The notes under the pieces are model-generated. The model was given only the letters and a program-made list of their open reading frames with translations. It made no database searches and had not been told where the DNA came from. The position numbers were made by a program, and so were the translations under genes. A DNA stretch of 64,000 nt from Ruminococcus sp. FMBCY1 (lineage in GTDB: Bacteria > Bacillota > Clostridia > Oscillospirales > Acutalibacteraceae), in contig NZ_CP074197.1 in the NCBI RefSeq assembly GCF_023921805.1, positions 62,001-126,000 on the forward strand. Direction: 5' to 3'. Positions 27,591 to 36,958 of the stretch are shown in pieces. Position 1 is the first letter of the stretch. Each line of letters opens with the position of its first letter.

Positions 27591-28691
27591 TTATATTAAA
27601 TCGGCGAGTATTGTGTTTGAAACCAAAAAGCCTTTCGGAGTAAAAGAAAAAGAAGTGCCGTTGTGTTCCATAAAACCGTTTTTTACATACAAATCAGTTT
27701 TTTTGAAAAAACTCTGCGGCAACGGAGTACCGTATTTTTTGGCATATTCTTCGGTATCGAGTCCCTTTTTCAATCGCAAAGACAGCATAATATATTCTTC
27801 GGCATTGCCGCCCTCGCCGTCATTGATAATTTTGTTTGCTTTAAAATTCTCTATACTTCTGTCATAAAAAAATCTTTTACCGTTAAAGAACGAATGTGCG
27901 GACGGACCTATTCCGATGTACTCGCCGCACTCCCAATAGCTTGAATTATGTCTGCTTTCAAAACCTTTTTTTGCAAAATTTGAAATTTCATATTGCATAT
28001 ATCCGTATTGTTCAAGCAATTCAACTGTATATAGGTAGAGTTCGGCCTGCTCGTCATCGCTCGGAAGATTTAATTTTGATTCTATTTGCGCAAATTTTGT
28101 GTTTTCCTCAATTTTCAAAATATACGATGAAATATGAGTAACTCCGCATTGAGCGCAAAAGTCAACGGATTGTTTCAGAGTTTCCTTTGTTTGCAGAGGA
28201 ATGCCTGTCATAAGGTCAAGTGAAATGTTGGTAATTCCCGCAGCTTGTGCAAGCTCTGCCGTATGTTTTGCGTCTTCGGCGGTGTGTATTCTGCCGAGCT
28301 TTTTTAATTCGGCGGGTACTGCGCTTTGCATACCGATTGACAAGCGGTTAAAGCCTGTACTTTTCATTAAGGCAAAATCAAGTTTTTTTCCGCTGTCAGG
28401 GTTTACTTCAACCGTGATTTCCGCATTGCTTTCGAGTGTAAAATTTTCTTTTACAGAACTAAGAATATCGCAAAGCCTTTCCGCTCCAAGAACGCTCGGA
28501 GTGCCTCCGCCGATATATACGGTCTTTACAGTTCCGTTAAAGTGATTGCTCCAATATTTTAATTTTTCTTTTAAAGCAATAACATAGTCGTTATATTCAT
28601 ATTCGCCCGCCCTTGTGCTGTAAAAATCGCAGTAAGGGCATTTGCTTTTGCAAAATGGGATATGCAGATACAGTCCGATTGATTTACTCAT
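27591..28691 (-). CDS. hemW: HemW-like radical SAM protein (heme chaperone family)
   Basis: A protein of 366 residues. The radical SAM cluster motif FCKSKCPYC (Cys14, Cys18, Cys21) is followed by YIGGGTPSVL and EITVEVNPDS; the HemW C-terminal domain is recognisable by YEISNFAKKGFESRHN and YWECGEYIGIGPSAHS. Family members were formerly called oxygen-independent coproporphyrinogen oxidase; HemW inserts heme and lacks that activity. ACGGAG precedes the start. It is probably monocistronic. Confidence 0.92.
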   Translation of the reverse strand: MSKSIGLYLHIPFCKSKCPYCDFYSTRAGEYEYNDYVIALKEKLKYWSNHFNGTVKTVYIGGGTPSVLGAERLCDILSSVKENFTLESNAEITVEVNPDSGKKLDFALMKSTGFNRLSIGMQSAVPAELKKLGRIHTAEDAKHTAELAQAAGITNISLDLMTGIPLQTKETLKQSVDFCAQCGVTHISSYILKIEENTKFAQIESKLNLPSDDEQAELYLYTVELLEQYGYMQYEISNFAKKGFESRHNSSYWECGEYIGIGPSAHSFFNGKRFFYDRSIENFKANKIINDGEGGNAEEYIMLSLRLKKGLDTEEYAKKYGTPLPQSFFKKTDLYVKNGFMEHNGTSFSFTPKGFLVSNTILADLI

Positions 28692-28895
28692 AATAATCTC
28701 CGTAAAAGAATTTGAGGCAGAAGTAAAACTCCTGCCCCGATTTGGAAGGTATATGAAAAAATAGGAAAAAACAAAATATAAAATGAATTTATTACCTTCA
28801 TCAATTATATATTACAATAAAATTACAAATTTGTCAAGCTTTTGTAGCAATTGATTTTTTATATACCGTAAAACAAATATTTTTCTTCCGTTTTA

Positions 28896-28925
28896 TTGAC
28901 ATATATATAATAAAAATAGTAAAAT
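28896..28925 (+). promoter_or_regulatory. Promoter of prfC
   Basis: TTGACA (28896-28901), an 18-bp spacer and TAAAAT (28920-28925), about 50 bp before prfC. The rest of the 284-bp gap to hemW holds nothing else recognisable. Confidence 0.6.
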
Positions 28926-28975
28926 ATAGTATTGTAGAAAAGTATGTAAAAATGATTCCGAAAGGATTGTAAAAG

Positions 28976-30565
28976 ATGAGTTCATTAAACGAAGAAATCA
29001 GCAAGCGCAGGACTTTTGCGATTATTTCGCACCCTGACGCGGGTAAAACAACACTTACAGAAAAACTCCTTTTATACGGCGGAGCAATCAATCTTGCAGG
29101 CTCTGTAAAGGGCAAGCGTACTGCAAAGCACGCAGTATCGGACTGGATGGAAATTGAAAAACAGCGTGGTATTTCCGTTACTTCTTCTGTTTTGCAGTTT
29201 AAGTATAACGGCTACTGCATAAATATTCTTGACACCCCCGGACATCAGGATTTCTCCGAAGATACCTACCGTACACTTATGGCTGCCGATTCGGCGGTAA
29301 TGGTAATTGACGGTTCAAAGGGTGTTGAGCGACAGACTATCAAACTTTTTAAGGTTTGTGTAATGCGCCATATTCCGATTATTACATTTATCAATAAGAT
29401 GGACAGAGATGCGAAAAATCCTTTTGATTTGCTTGAGGATATTGAAAATGTACTCGGTATTCATACCTGCCCTGTAAACTGGCCTATCGGTTCGGGTAAA
29501 GAATTTAAGGGTGTGTATGACAGAAATTCAAAGAAAATTCTCGCATTTACCGCTAACAACGGTCAGAAAGAAGTTGAGAAAAACGAAATCACTCTCGATG
29601 ACCCGAACATTGATGATGTAATAGGTATGTACCACAGACAGGATTTGTTTGATGATATTGAACTCCTTGACGGTGCAGGCGATGACTTTGACCTTGAGGC
29701 TGTAAGACGAGGCGAGCTTACTCCCGTATTCTTTGGCTCGGCTCTTACAAACTTCGGCGTAGAGCCGTTCCTTGAGCAGTTTTTAAAGATTACAACCTCA
29801 CCTCTTGCAAGAGAAACCGTTGACGGCATTGTTGAGCCGATGTCTGATTATTTCTCTGCATTTGTATTTAAAATTCAGGCAAATATGAATAAGGCGCACC
29901 GTGACAGAGTTGCGTTTATGAGAATTTGCAGCGGCAAGTTTGAGAAAAATATGGAGGTTTACCATCTTCAGGGCAATAAAAAAATGCGTCTTTCTCAACC
30001 GCAGCAGATTATGGCGCAGGAGCGTGAAATAGTGGAAGAGGCATATGCAGGCGATATTATCGGTGTGTTTGACCCGGGTATTTTCTCTATAGGCGATACA
30101 ATCTGTTCACCGGGAAAGAAAGTTCAGTTTAAGGGTATTCCTACCTTTGCACCCGAGCATTTTGCTCTTGTTCGTCAGAAAGACACTATGAAGCGTAAGC
30201 AGTTCATAAAGGGTACAAGTCAGATTGCGCAGGAAGGTGCAATTCAGATTTTCCAGGAACTTGACGCAGGTATGGAAGAAGTAATTGTAGGCGTAGTAGG
30301 CGTGCTACAGTTTGATGTTCTTAAATACCGCCTTGAAAACGAATACAATGTTGATATTATTATGGAAAATCTGCCTTACGAATATATCAGATGGATTGTA
30401 AATAAAGATGTAAATCCAAAGGAACTTGACCTTGCGTCAGATACAAAGCGTATACAGGACTTAAAAGGCAATCATTTGTTGCTGTTTACAAGTTATTGGA
30501 GCATTGACTGGGCGCTTGAGCATAACAAGGGACTTGAATTAAGAGAGTTTGGCACTGACTGGTAA
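28976..30565 (+). CDS. prfC: Peptide chain release factor 3
   Basis: A translation GTPase of 529 residues that recycles RF1/RF2 from the ribosome. G1 SHPDAGKTTLTEKL, G2-region KQRGISVTSSV, G3 DTPGHQDFSEDT, G4 NKMDRD and the C-terminal FQELDAGMEEVIVGVVGVLQ block are all in place, and the length is typical. AAAGGA lies upstream of the ATG. Its stop overlaps the start of the next gene (TAATG), so the decarboxylase is probably translated by coupling. Confidence 0.97.
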   Translation: MSSLNEEISKRRTFAIISHPDAGKTTLTEKLLLYGGAINLAGSVKGKRTAKHAVSDWMEIEKQRGISVTSSVLQFKYNGYCINILDTPGHQDFSEDTYRTLMAADSAVMVIDGSKGVERQTIKLFKVCVMRHIPIITFINKMDRDAKNPFDLLEDIENVLGIHTCPVNWPIGSGKEFKGVYDRNSKKILAFTANNGQKEVEKNEITLDDPNIDDVIGMYHRQDLFDDIELLDGAGDDFDLEAVRRGELTPVFFGSALTNFGVEPFLEQFLKITTSPLARETVDGIVEPMSDYFSAFVFKIQANMNKAHRDRVAFMRICSGKFEKNMEVYHLQGNKKMRLSQPQQIMAQEREIVEEAYAGDIIGVFDPGIFSIGDTICSPGKKVQFKGIPTFAPEHFALVRQKDTMKRKQFIKGTSQIAQEGAIQIFQELDAGMEEVIVGVVGVLQFDVLKYRLENEYNVDIIMENLPYEYIRWIVNKDVNPKELDLASDTKRIQDLKGNHLLLFTSYWSIDWALEHNKGLELREFGTDW

Positions 30566-31971
30566 TGCTGTACGATAAATTAAAAATGTATTCCGAAAGC
30601 GGAGTATATCCATTTCATATGCCGGGACATAAACGCAATCCTATGCTTTGTGACGGCATAATGCCATATGTAATTGACCTTACAGAGATTGACGGCTTTG
30701 ACAATTTGCATAATGCGGAGGGTTGTATTCTTGAAGTGCAGAACCTTGCGGAGAAATTATATAATGTAAAGAAAGCGTTTTTGCTTGTAAACGGCGCAAC
30801 GGGCGGAATATTGTCTGCTGTTCGTGCCATGACCGACAGGGGAGATAAGGTGATTGTTGCCCGTAACAGTCACAAGTCTGTTTATAATGCGCTCGAGCTT
30901 TGCGGATTAACCCCAAAATATATTGTGCCGAAAGTTGATAAACAGTTTGGTATAAACTGTTCGATTACACCGTCACAGGCAGAAAAAGCAATCAGGGAAA
31001 ATCCCGATGCAAAGCTGTTGATTATTACTTCGCCGACCTATGAGGGAGCGGTATCCGATATAAAAGAGATAAGCAGAATTGCGCATTTACATAATGTGTC
31101 GGTACTTGTTGACGAGGCGCATGGGGCGCATTTTCCGTTTTCAAAAAGTTTTCCGAGTGAGGCAGTGGCAAGTGGGGCGGATGCAGCGGTTGCAAGTTTG
31201 CATAAAACCTTGCCGTCACTTACACAAACTGCGCTTTTGCTCGCTTCAAACGAAGAATTAATCAATCCTCTTGCCGAAAACCTTGCAATTTTTGAAACCA
31301 GCAGTCCGTCATATGTTTTTATGTCGTCAATCGAAAAGTGCCTTGATTTTTGTAAGAATACAAAGGCTTTTGATGAATATATAATCAGGCTTAATTCTTT
31401 TGACGAAAAATGCCGAGAATTGAAAAATATAAAGGTTCTTTGCTGTGGCAATGATAATATTAAAAATCATAATTTTTTTGATTTTGATATTTCTAAAATT
31501 ACCGTGTCCGTAAAAGGACTGAATATTAATGGTGTTCAGCTTGCGGACAAACTTAGAAACGATTTTAAAATTGAGCCTGAAATGGTATGCTCGGACTATG
31601 TTTTACTGATTACGACAGTTTGCGATACTGATGAGGGTTTTGCAAGACTTGTAAATGCGTTACAAATCATTGACAGCGAATGTTCTGCAAAAGAATTAAA
31701 CTATAATAATCTGTTTCTTTCACAGCCTCGCATAGCACTGAATCCTTGTGATTGCAGCGGCAAAAGCGGAGATTTTTACAGATTGAAAAACAGTATTAAT
31801 AAAATTTCACTTGAGTATGTGTGGGCATATCCGCCCGGGATTCCGATTGTGGCAAAGGGCGAAGTTATAACTCAAGAAATTGTCGATACAATTTTTATGC
31901 AGATTAAAAACGGTATAAATGTGTATTCTACCAAAGGCAAAGTCCCGAAAGAGATACTTTGTTGTGAATGA
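30565..31971 (+). CDS. Orn/Lys/Arg decarboxylase family PLP enzyme (short form)
   Basis: A protein of 468 residues of the fold I decarboxylase group (YaaO/SpeA-like short form). Seen are FHMPGHKRN near the N-terminus, VNGATGGILSA, the DEAHGAH segment (183-189) and the PLP-binding Lys214 in ASLHKTLPSLTQ, with the C-terminal AYPPGIPIVAKGEVI. It would decarboxylate arginine, lysine or ornithine to a polyamine precursor; which one cannot be read. The start overlaps the prfC stop by one base. Confidence 0.9.
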   Translation: MLYDKLKMYSESGVYPFHMPGHKRNPMLCDGIMPYVIDLTEIDGFDNLHNAEGCILEVQNLAEKLYNVKKAFLLVNGATGGILSAVRAMTDRGDKVIVARNSHKSVYNALELCGLTPKYIVPKVDKQFGINCSITPSQAEKAIRENPDAKLLIITSPTYEGAVSDIKEISRIAHLHNVSVLVDEAHGAHFPFSKSFPSEAVASGADAAVASLHKTLPSLTQTALLLASNEELINPLAENLAIFETSSPSYVFMSSIEKCLDFCKNTKAFDEYIIRLNSFDEKCRELKNIKVLCCGNDNIKNHNFFDFDISKITVSVKGLNINGVQLADKLRNDFKIEPEMVCSDYVLLITTVCDTDEGFARLVNALQIIDSECSAKELNYNNLFLSQPRIALNPCDCSGKSGDFYRLKNSINKISLEYVWAYPPGIPIVAKGEVITQEIVDTIFMQIKNGINVYSTKGKVPKEILCCE

Positions 31972-32040
31972 TTATATTTAATGAGCAGTAGGAATACTGT
32001 AAAAGTATTATTGAATAGTTTAAAAATAGAACCTATAATT

Positions 32041-32074
32041 AAAGCCTGTCGATTATACTGAATCAACAGGCTTT
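32041..32074. terminator. Terminator between the decarboxylase and gatD
   Basis: Stem AAAGCCTGT/ACAGGCTTT between converging genes. The T-tracts are short on both sides. Confidence 0.6.
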
Positions 32075-32090
32075 ACGCTTAAAATATTAA

Positions 32091-32807
32091 TTACAAAATA
32101 AATTTAGTCTTTGGATTTTCAAACTCTGCTTTGCGAATTTCAAAGGCTTTTTTTACATCGTCTTCAAATGCGAGTGCGGTGTTTTCGGCGCCCATAAGTT
32201 TTAATAATCTTTTTGTAAATGCGGGGTTATTTACAAGGAGCGGTCCGAGCTGTGCCGTGGCAATTGCATTGTTCACCATAATGCCCTCTTTATCGGACTC
32301 TTTATTAATGCCGATTCCCTTAATACATTTGACAAAGAAACAATCGGAATTATCACCAAACCAATATGTAAACTGGCTTCTGAAACCGAGAATTTCTGTT
32401 CCGTCTGCCATTGTGCCGTGGTTAAGACCGTTAAATCTTGTGTATTGCTCACGCTTTGCGGTAAACGGAAAAATATTAAGCGCAGGGATTTTTCTGCCGT
32501 CATAGTTTTCTATCTCTTTAAAAAGAATTTCTCCCGAATTGCCCGTGAAAAGCATAGGAGTGCCGTTGTCAATCAATTCTTTGAGTCTGTCACGGTAGGG
32601 GAGCAGAGCTTTTATTATAAGCTCTTGATTTTTTTCGTTTGACGGTGCAAGATAAATTAAATTTGGCTGTTCGCTTGCAAAAAGCGGTTTGTCACCAAAT
32701 GCGGTTGAAATAAATTCAGCGTTCGGCAAACATTTTTTCAGATATTTCATATTGCCCATATCGCCGAAAAGATTGCATATTTCAGGGAAAAGAACTTCTA
32801 TTTTCAT
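32091..32807 (-). CDS. gatD: GatD-like amidotransferase subunit without catalytic residues
   Basis: A protein of 238 residues encoded directly after murT with a 4-base ATGA overlap, the usual murT-gatD arrangement. MurT-GatD amidates the D-glutamate of lipid II. The fold is recognisable from the N-terminal NLFGDMGNM (GatD: NLYGDRGN-like) and LGPLLVNNP near 187-195. However, the nucleophile elbow, CGGxQ in GatD, reads FTGNSGEIL (residues 87-95), and the His in the H-G-P-L-L segment is replaced by Leu187. Both catalytic residues of the glutaminase therefore appear lost. The gene is otherwise intact, so the subunit may work structurally or with free ammonia. Confidence 0.82.
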   Translation of the reverse strand: MKIEVLFPEICNLFGDMGNMKYLKKCLPNAEFISTAFGDKPLFASEQPNLIYLAPSNEKNQELIIKALLPYRDRLKELIDNGTPMLFTGNSGEILFKEIENYDGRKIPALNIFPFTAKREQYTRFNGLNHGTMADGTEILGFRSQFTYWFGDNSDCFFVKCIKGIGINKESDKEGIMVNNAIATAQLGPLLVNNPAFTKRLLKLMGAENTALAFEDDVKKAFEIRKAEFENPKTKFIL

Positions 32808-34183
32808 TGTTTTGCACCCCTTTCAGCCATTCTGTCACTGATTGTATTTTTTGAAATTGCGGCGTAAGATGTTGTGTAAACATCATAAAGGAAGAAAATT
32901 GTATCTGCTTTGTCAAGGTCAACTTCATTTGCCGCATCGGACTCTTTTTCAACACAGGTAATTTTTTCTTCGGGAACGCCTGCAAGCAGAAGTCTTACCT
33001 TGTAGTCTGTACGGCGAACACCGCTGCAAATTACCTGTGTAATTGAATCGTCATTTAAAAATTCAAAGTCGGTATCGTATATCCAAGCTGTGTTTTCGCT
33101 TGTTTCTTCGGCGTCGCCGAGGTCGTCAAGCATAAGTACAACGGCTTTTTTGCCTGTGTGATTTTTAATGGAAGAAAATACTCTTGAGCAGGCTACGGGG
33201 TTCTGTCCCTTTGCAACACTCATAATAACCTGCTTGTCGCCGATTTTTTCTTCGTCATAACGGCTTTTTACAATTTCAAGTTTTTCAACGGATTTCTTAA
33301 GCTGCTCTGCGCTAAGACCAAATTCGGAGAGAACGGCAATCGCACCTGCAAGGTTATAGGTATCCGTAACAGAAGTACCGACTGCTTTAAAATCAGCCTG
33401 TTTGCCCTTGAGTGACATTGTAATTCTTCCGGTGCTTTCGTTTACCTTTGTAACATCGTAATCGGCTTTTGGCGAACGGAAACCGCATTTTGTACAGTGA
33501 GCCGAACCGATATGATGATAACGGCGGAAGTCATATTCAAGTCTGCTGCCGCACTCGGGGCAAAGCGGAGTGTCGATGATTATTGTATTCTCATTGAGAA
33601 CCTCGTTGTCCTGCTTCTCAATGCCGAAATATACTCTGTCATTGCCTTTGGCAAGTCTTGCACTTACAAGGTCGTCTGCATTTAAAACAAGTTTTGTCTG
33701 CTTTGGAATGTGCTTGTCCAGAATGTCGAATATAAATTCAGAATGAGCATTACGCTTGTAAGAATCTCTGAAAAGGTTTGTGCAGAGTAAGTATGTCGGA
33801 TGAACATACGGATATATAAGTCTTGAACTGCGTTCATCAAGCTCAAGTACAGCAAGGTCTTTTACTGTTTTGCCTCTCAAATTAACGGCGGAGATCAAGG
33901 TTGTTGCCACACCGCCGAGAATGTTACTGCCGGCACGGTTATTTACAGGAGAATACCCGTTGTCTGCAAGAATATCGTTAATCATATTTGCAGTTGTGGT
34001 TTTGCCGTTTGTGCCGGTTATGCCGATGATTGTTTTCGGCTTGTCCATTCTGCCGAGAAAGTCGGGGCAGATTTTCATAGCAAGTACGCCCGGCATATGA
34101 GTACCGTTGCGGTGCATTACAGAAAGTGCCACAGTCGCAAGCTTTGCGGCATAAAGCGCCGCAAAAAATCGAATACCTTTCAT
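32804..34183 (-). CDS. murT: Lipid II isoglutaminyl synthase subunit MurT
   Basis: A Mur-ligase-type protein of 459 residues. ATP-binding GITGTNGKTT is at residues 54-63, LELDERSS and CTNLFRDSYKR follow, and the zinc-ribbon insert CPEC...CTKC (Cys208, 211, 230, 233) is characteristic of MurT. The C-terminal DUF1727 region is present, with IYDTDFEFL where other MurTs have WIWDVDFE. It activates the D-Glu carboxylate of lipid II for amidation. It overlaps gatD by 4 bases. Its partner has lost its glutaminase residues, so the source of ammonia is uncertain. Confidence 0.93.
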   Translation of the reverse strand: MKGIRFFAALYAAKLATVALSVMHRNGTHMPGVLAMKICPDFLGRMDKPKTIIGITGTNGKTTTANMINDILADNGYSPVNNRAGSNILGGVATTLISAVNLRGKTVKDLAVLELDERSSRLIYPYVHPTYLLCTNLFRDSYKRNAHSEFIFDILDKHIPKQTKLVLNADDLVSARLAKGNDRVYFGIEKQDNEVLNENTIIIDTPLCPECGSRLEYDFRRYHHIGSAHCTKCGFRSPKADYDVTKVNESTGRITMSLKGKQADFKAVGTSVTDTYNLAGAIAVLSEFGLSAEQLKKSVEKLEIVKSRYDEEKIGDKQVIMSVAKGQNPVACSRVFSSIKNHTGKKAVVLMLDDLGDAEETSENTAWIYDTDFEFLNDDSITQVICSGVRRTDYKVRLLLAGVPEEKITCVEKESDAANEVDLDKADTIFFLYDVYTTSYAAISKNTISDRMAERGAKQ

Positions 34184-34340
34184 TTATAAAGCTCCTTTTA
34201 TTACTGATTATAAATTTTATTATAGCAAATTGAGCATAATAGTGCAAGGTTACGAGTACATAAAACAGACTAATAAATCACAATAATTTTATTATATTTT
34301 TAAAAATCTTAAATGTTTGACAATCTGCAACAAAAAATCT

Positions 34341-34369
34341 TTGACATTTAACGAAAATAATGTTATTTT
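34341..34369 (+). promoter_or_regulatory. Possible promoter of the MutS-family gene
   Basis: TTGACA (34341-34346), a 17-bp spacer and TATTTT (34364-34369). Another TTGACA lies at 34316. The gap 34184-34450 otherwise shows only A/T-rich sequence. Confidence 0.45.
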
Positions 34370-34450
34370 ATATATAGTGAAAGTTTGACAATATATTAAA
34401 CTTAACTTTGTGAAGATATAGATATTTTTTATAAAAGGCGGTATAATCTT

Positions 34451-36154
34451 ATGGCTGAAATAAGTTTGTTGAATCCGCAAAATTCAAAAGCGGTATTCAA
34501 GAGCCTGACAAAAGAAAGTATAAACGACCTTTCGCTTGATTTTATTTGTAAGGCGCTTACCAAAAGTGAATATGAGCAAAATGTTATAATGAAAATTATG
34601 ACCGAAATTACAGACGATGCAGAAACCGTGAAATATAGGGGAGATGTGTTTGACGATTTTCTAAGATTCCCGAAACTGCGTGATTCTCTTGCTCAACTTC
34701 TTGAAGAACTTAACGATTTGCGTGACATTTCAAGATTTCAAAAGGACACGGAGGCATCTTCTTTATGGAAGTTGATTAACCGTCTGCGAGAGATTGACGG
34801 TTATGTTAATTGCATTACAAAAATAAAAGAATGCCTTGAAAGTCTTGATATAAAGTCGGAGGGATTGCTTACCCTGAAAAAAGAAGTTACCGATATTTAT
34901 GCCAACAGCGGTTTTCCGCAGTTAAAAGCCGACATTAACGAAACCTTTGCCAAGGTGCAAAAAGTAAAGAGCATTACGATAGGAGTAAATCTTGATGATT
35001 TGTTAAGACCGAAAAATGCGGGAATTTTGTCGCTTAACGATAAGGCTTTTACATCTTCGGGACTTATGCAGCATTTTATGAAGTTTACCAACAACGGAGA
35101 TGAAATTCATTTCGGTACAGATATATCGGATATTAAGAAATTTCACCCGTCAAGTCCGAAGTTTAAGGAAAATGATATAGGAATCGGTACTCTTGACGCA
35201 GTGCCGACAAACGGTAATCCTCATATAACCTCAAGCGGATTGACAGGCGCCGATCCGCTTTCGGACAGCCTTAAAAAGGCGGTAACCGATATTATGAGAA
35301 AAACAGTCCGTGACATTCAGAGCGTGCTTACAAAGTATGTAAATATCAGCGGATACACGCTTTCTGCGCTTATGCCTGAAATCGTTTTTTATATAAGGTG
35401 GGCAGAGCTGGTTGAAAAAATCAGAGCAAAAGGACTTGATATGTGCAAGCCCGAAATCCTGCCGTCGGAAAACAGAGAGATTTTTGCTAAAGGCGTGTAT
35501 AATCTGAAACTCGGCATAAAGCGTGTGAACGGAGAAGAATTTAATATCGTGGCAAATGATATTGATTTTGACGACGAATCAGGCAGAATTTATATTCTTA
35601 CGGGTCCGAACAGGGGAGGAAAGACCACTTTCACTCAAGCTGTCGGTCTTGCTGTTTTGCTTGCTCAAAACGGTATTTACGCACCTTGCCGTGAGCTGAA
35701 AATCAGTCCTTGCGATAATATTTTTACGCACTTTCCGGCAGACGAAAACGACACAGTTGACCTGGGCAGACTTGGCGAAGAAAGCAAAAGACTTGCGGAA
35801 ATTTTTGATATTGCAACCGAAAACAGTATGCTTTTGCTTAATGAAAGCCTTGCAACAACAAATGTATCGGAGGGTTTGTTTATTGCAAAAGATGTCGTGC
35901 GGGCAATGCGTTACCTCGGAGTAAGGTCTGTGTTTAACACACATATGCACGATTTGGCTAAAAACCTTGACGAAATGAACACCAAAACAGAGGGCAAAAG
36001 TATTGTACAAAGCCTTGTAACGGGAGTTGACAACGGTGAACGCTCGTTTAAAGTTTATATTTCACCGCCGCAAGGAAGCAGTTATGCAAGAGATATTGCA
36101 AAAAAATACGGTGTAACTTTTGAACAGATAAAATTAAATATTGATAAAACATAA
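34451..36154 (+). CDS. MutS-family ATPase (C-terminal MutS domain, not canonical MutS)
   Basis: A protein of 567 residues. The C-terminal half is a MutS ATPase: Walker A TGPNRGGKTTFTQAVG (about residue 384), Walker B-like MLLLNESLATT (about 460, Asn in place of the first acidic residue) and a VFNTHMHDLA switch. The N-terminal half is helical without the MutS mismatch-reading domain I and without the MutS2 Smr domain. It belongs to the short MutS-like group common in Clostridia, whose role is not established. It is followed directly by a broken gene. Confidence 0.85.
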   Translation: MAEISLLNPQNSKAVFKSLTKESINDLSLDFICKALTKSEYEQNVIMKIMTEITDDAETVKYRGDVFDDFLRFPKLRDSLAQLLEELNDLRDISRFQKDTEASSLWKLINRLREIDGYVNCITKIKECLESLDIKSEGLLTLKKEVTDIYANSGFPQLKADINETFAKVQKVKSITIGVNLDDLLRPKNAGILSLNDKAFTSSGLMQHFMKFTNNGDEIHFGTDISDIKKFHPSSPKFKENDIGIGTLDAVPTNGNPHITSSGLTGADPLSDSLKKAVTDIMRKTVRDIQSVLTKYVNISGYTLSALMPEIVFYIRWAELVEKIRAKGLDMCKPEILPSENREIFAKGVYNLKLGIKRVNGEEFNIVANDIDFDDESGRIYILTGPNRGGKTTFTQAVGLAVLLAQNGIYAPCRELKISPCDNIFTHFPADENDTVDLGRLGEESKRLAEIFDIATENSMLLLNESLATTNVSEGLFIAKDVVRAMRYLGVRSVFNTHMHDLAKNLDEMNTKTEGKSIVQSLVTGVDNGERSFKVYISPPQGSSYARDIAKKYGVTFEQIKLNIDKT

Positions 36155-36169
36155 TCGGGGATAATTATG

Positions 36170-36845
36170 TTGAAGAAAGCTGTCGCAGCGGAAGTTTTAA
36201 TGAGAAGTTATATATTTCGGCAGACACATATACAATAAAAATTTCTGCATACGAAAAAGTAATGGGAAAGTACAGCGTTGACTTTACTTTTACGCCGTTT
36301 TATGAATCTTTCTCCGAAACCGAGGAGGGTTCAAACAATACTCTCGAAACCGCAAACAATGCGGAAACCGAAACCATTTACAGCGGACTTTTGACAGAAA
36401 CCGACAAGGTGGATATTTTTAAATACAGTTTTGACAAGAAAGCAATGCTTGCGGTTTTGGCGACATCTCATATGGACAGTGTGAATGTATATCTTTTAAA
36501 TGAAAAGGGCGAGGTTATTAACAGTAAAACTCTCGGTAAAGATGAGAAATATACATTCGTAACATCTGTGGCAAAGGGCGGTACTTGCTATGTGGCATAT
36601 GTCAGCGCAGACAACGCTACGGGCAGTTATGAAATTGATACAACAAAGGCTGTATTCGGAGATTTTAACAGCGACGGTAAGATTGATGTTAATGACGCAA
36701 CAATTTTGCAAATGTCTATTTCGGGCGGACATAAATTATCCGACTTAAAGGTATGTCGGCAGATTTGGACGGTGACGGTCTTATTATGATTACGGATGTT
36801 ACATATCTTCAAATGAAAATCGCAGAATCCGCCGACAGAATGTAA
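36170..36845 (+). pseudogene. Remnant of a secreted PPC-domain protein with a frameshifted dockerin
   Basis: The readable part begins mid-domain (ADTYTIKISAYEKVMGKYSV) without start or signal peptide. It continues through a beta-rich PPC-like domain (IYSGLLTETDKVDIFKYSFD) and then a dockerin repeat FGDFNSDGKIDVNDATILQM. Near 36750 the frame shifts: ADLDGDGLIMITDVTYLQMK, the second Ca-binding dockerin repeat, is encoded in another frame and ends at TAA 36843-36845. One added A in the AAAGG run would restore DLKGMSADLDGDG. The open frame 36262-36789 is therefore only a piece. The catalytic part of the parent protein is gone. The dockerin points to cohesin-dockerin complexes in this species. Confidence 0.8.
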
Positions 36846-36872
36846 GTTTAATCGAATAATATTTGCTAAAAA

Positions 36873-36902
36873 ATACTCGCCGTTTTATGCGGCGAGTATT
36901 TT
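36873..36902 (+). terminator. Terminator after the dockerin remnant
   Basis: Stem AATACTCGCCG/CGGCGAGTATT followed by TTGG; strong stem, short T-run. Confidence 0.75.
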
Positions 36903-36958
36903 GGCATACGGTTGCAGATAGGGTAAATTGACAGTAGAGCAGAAAAGTAAGAAAAATC

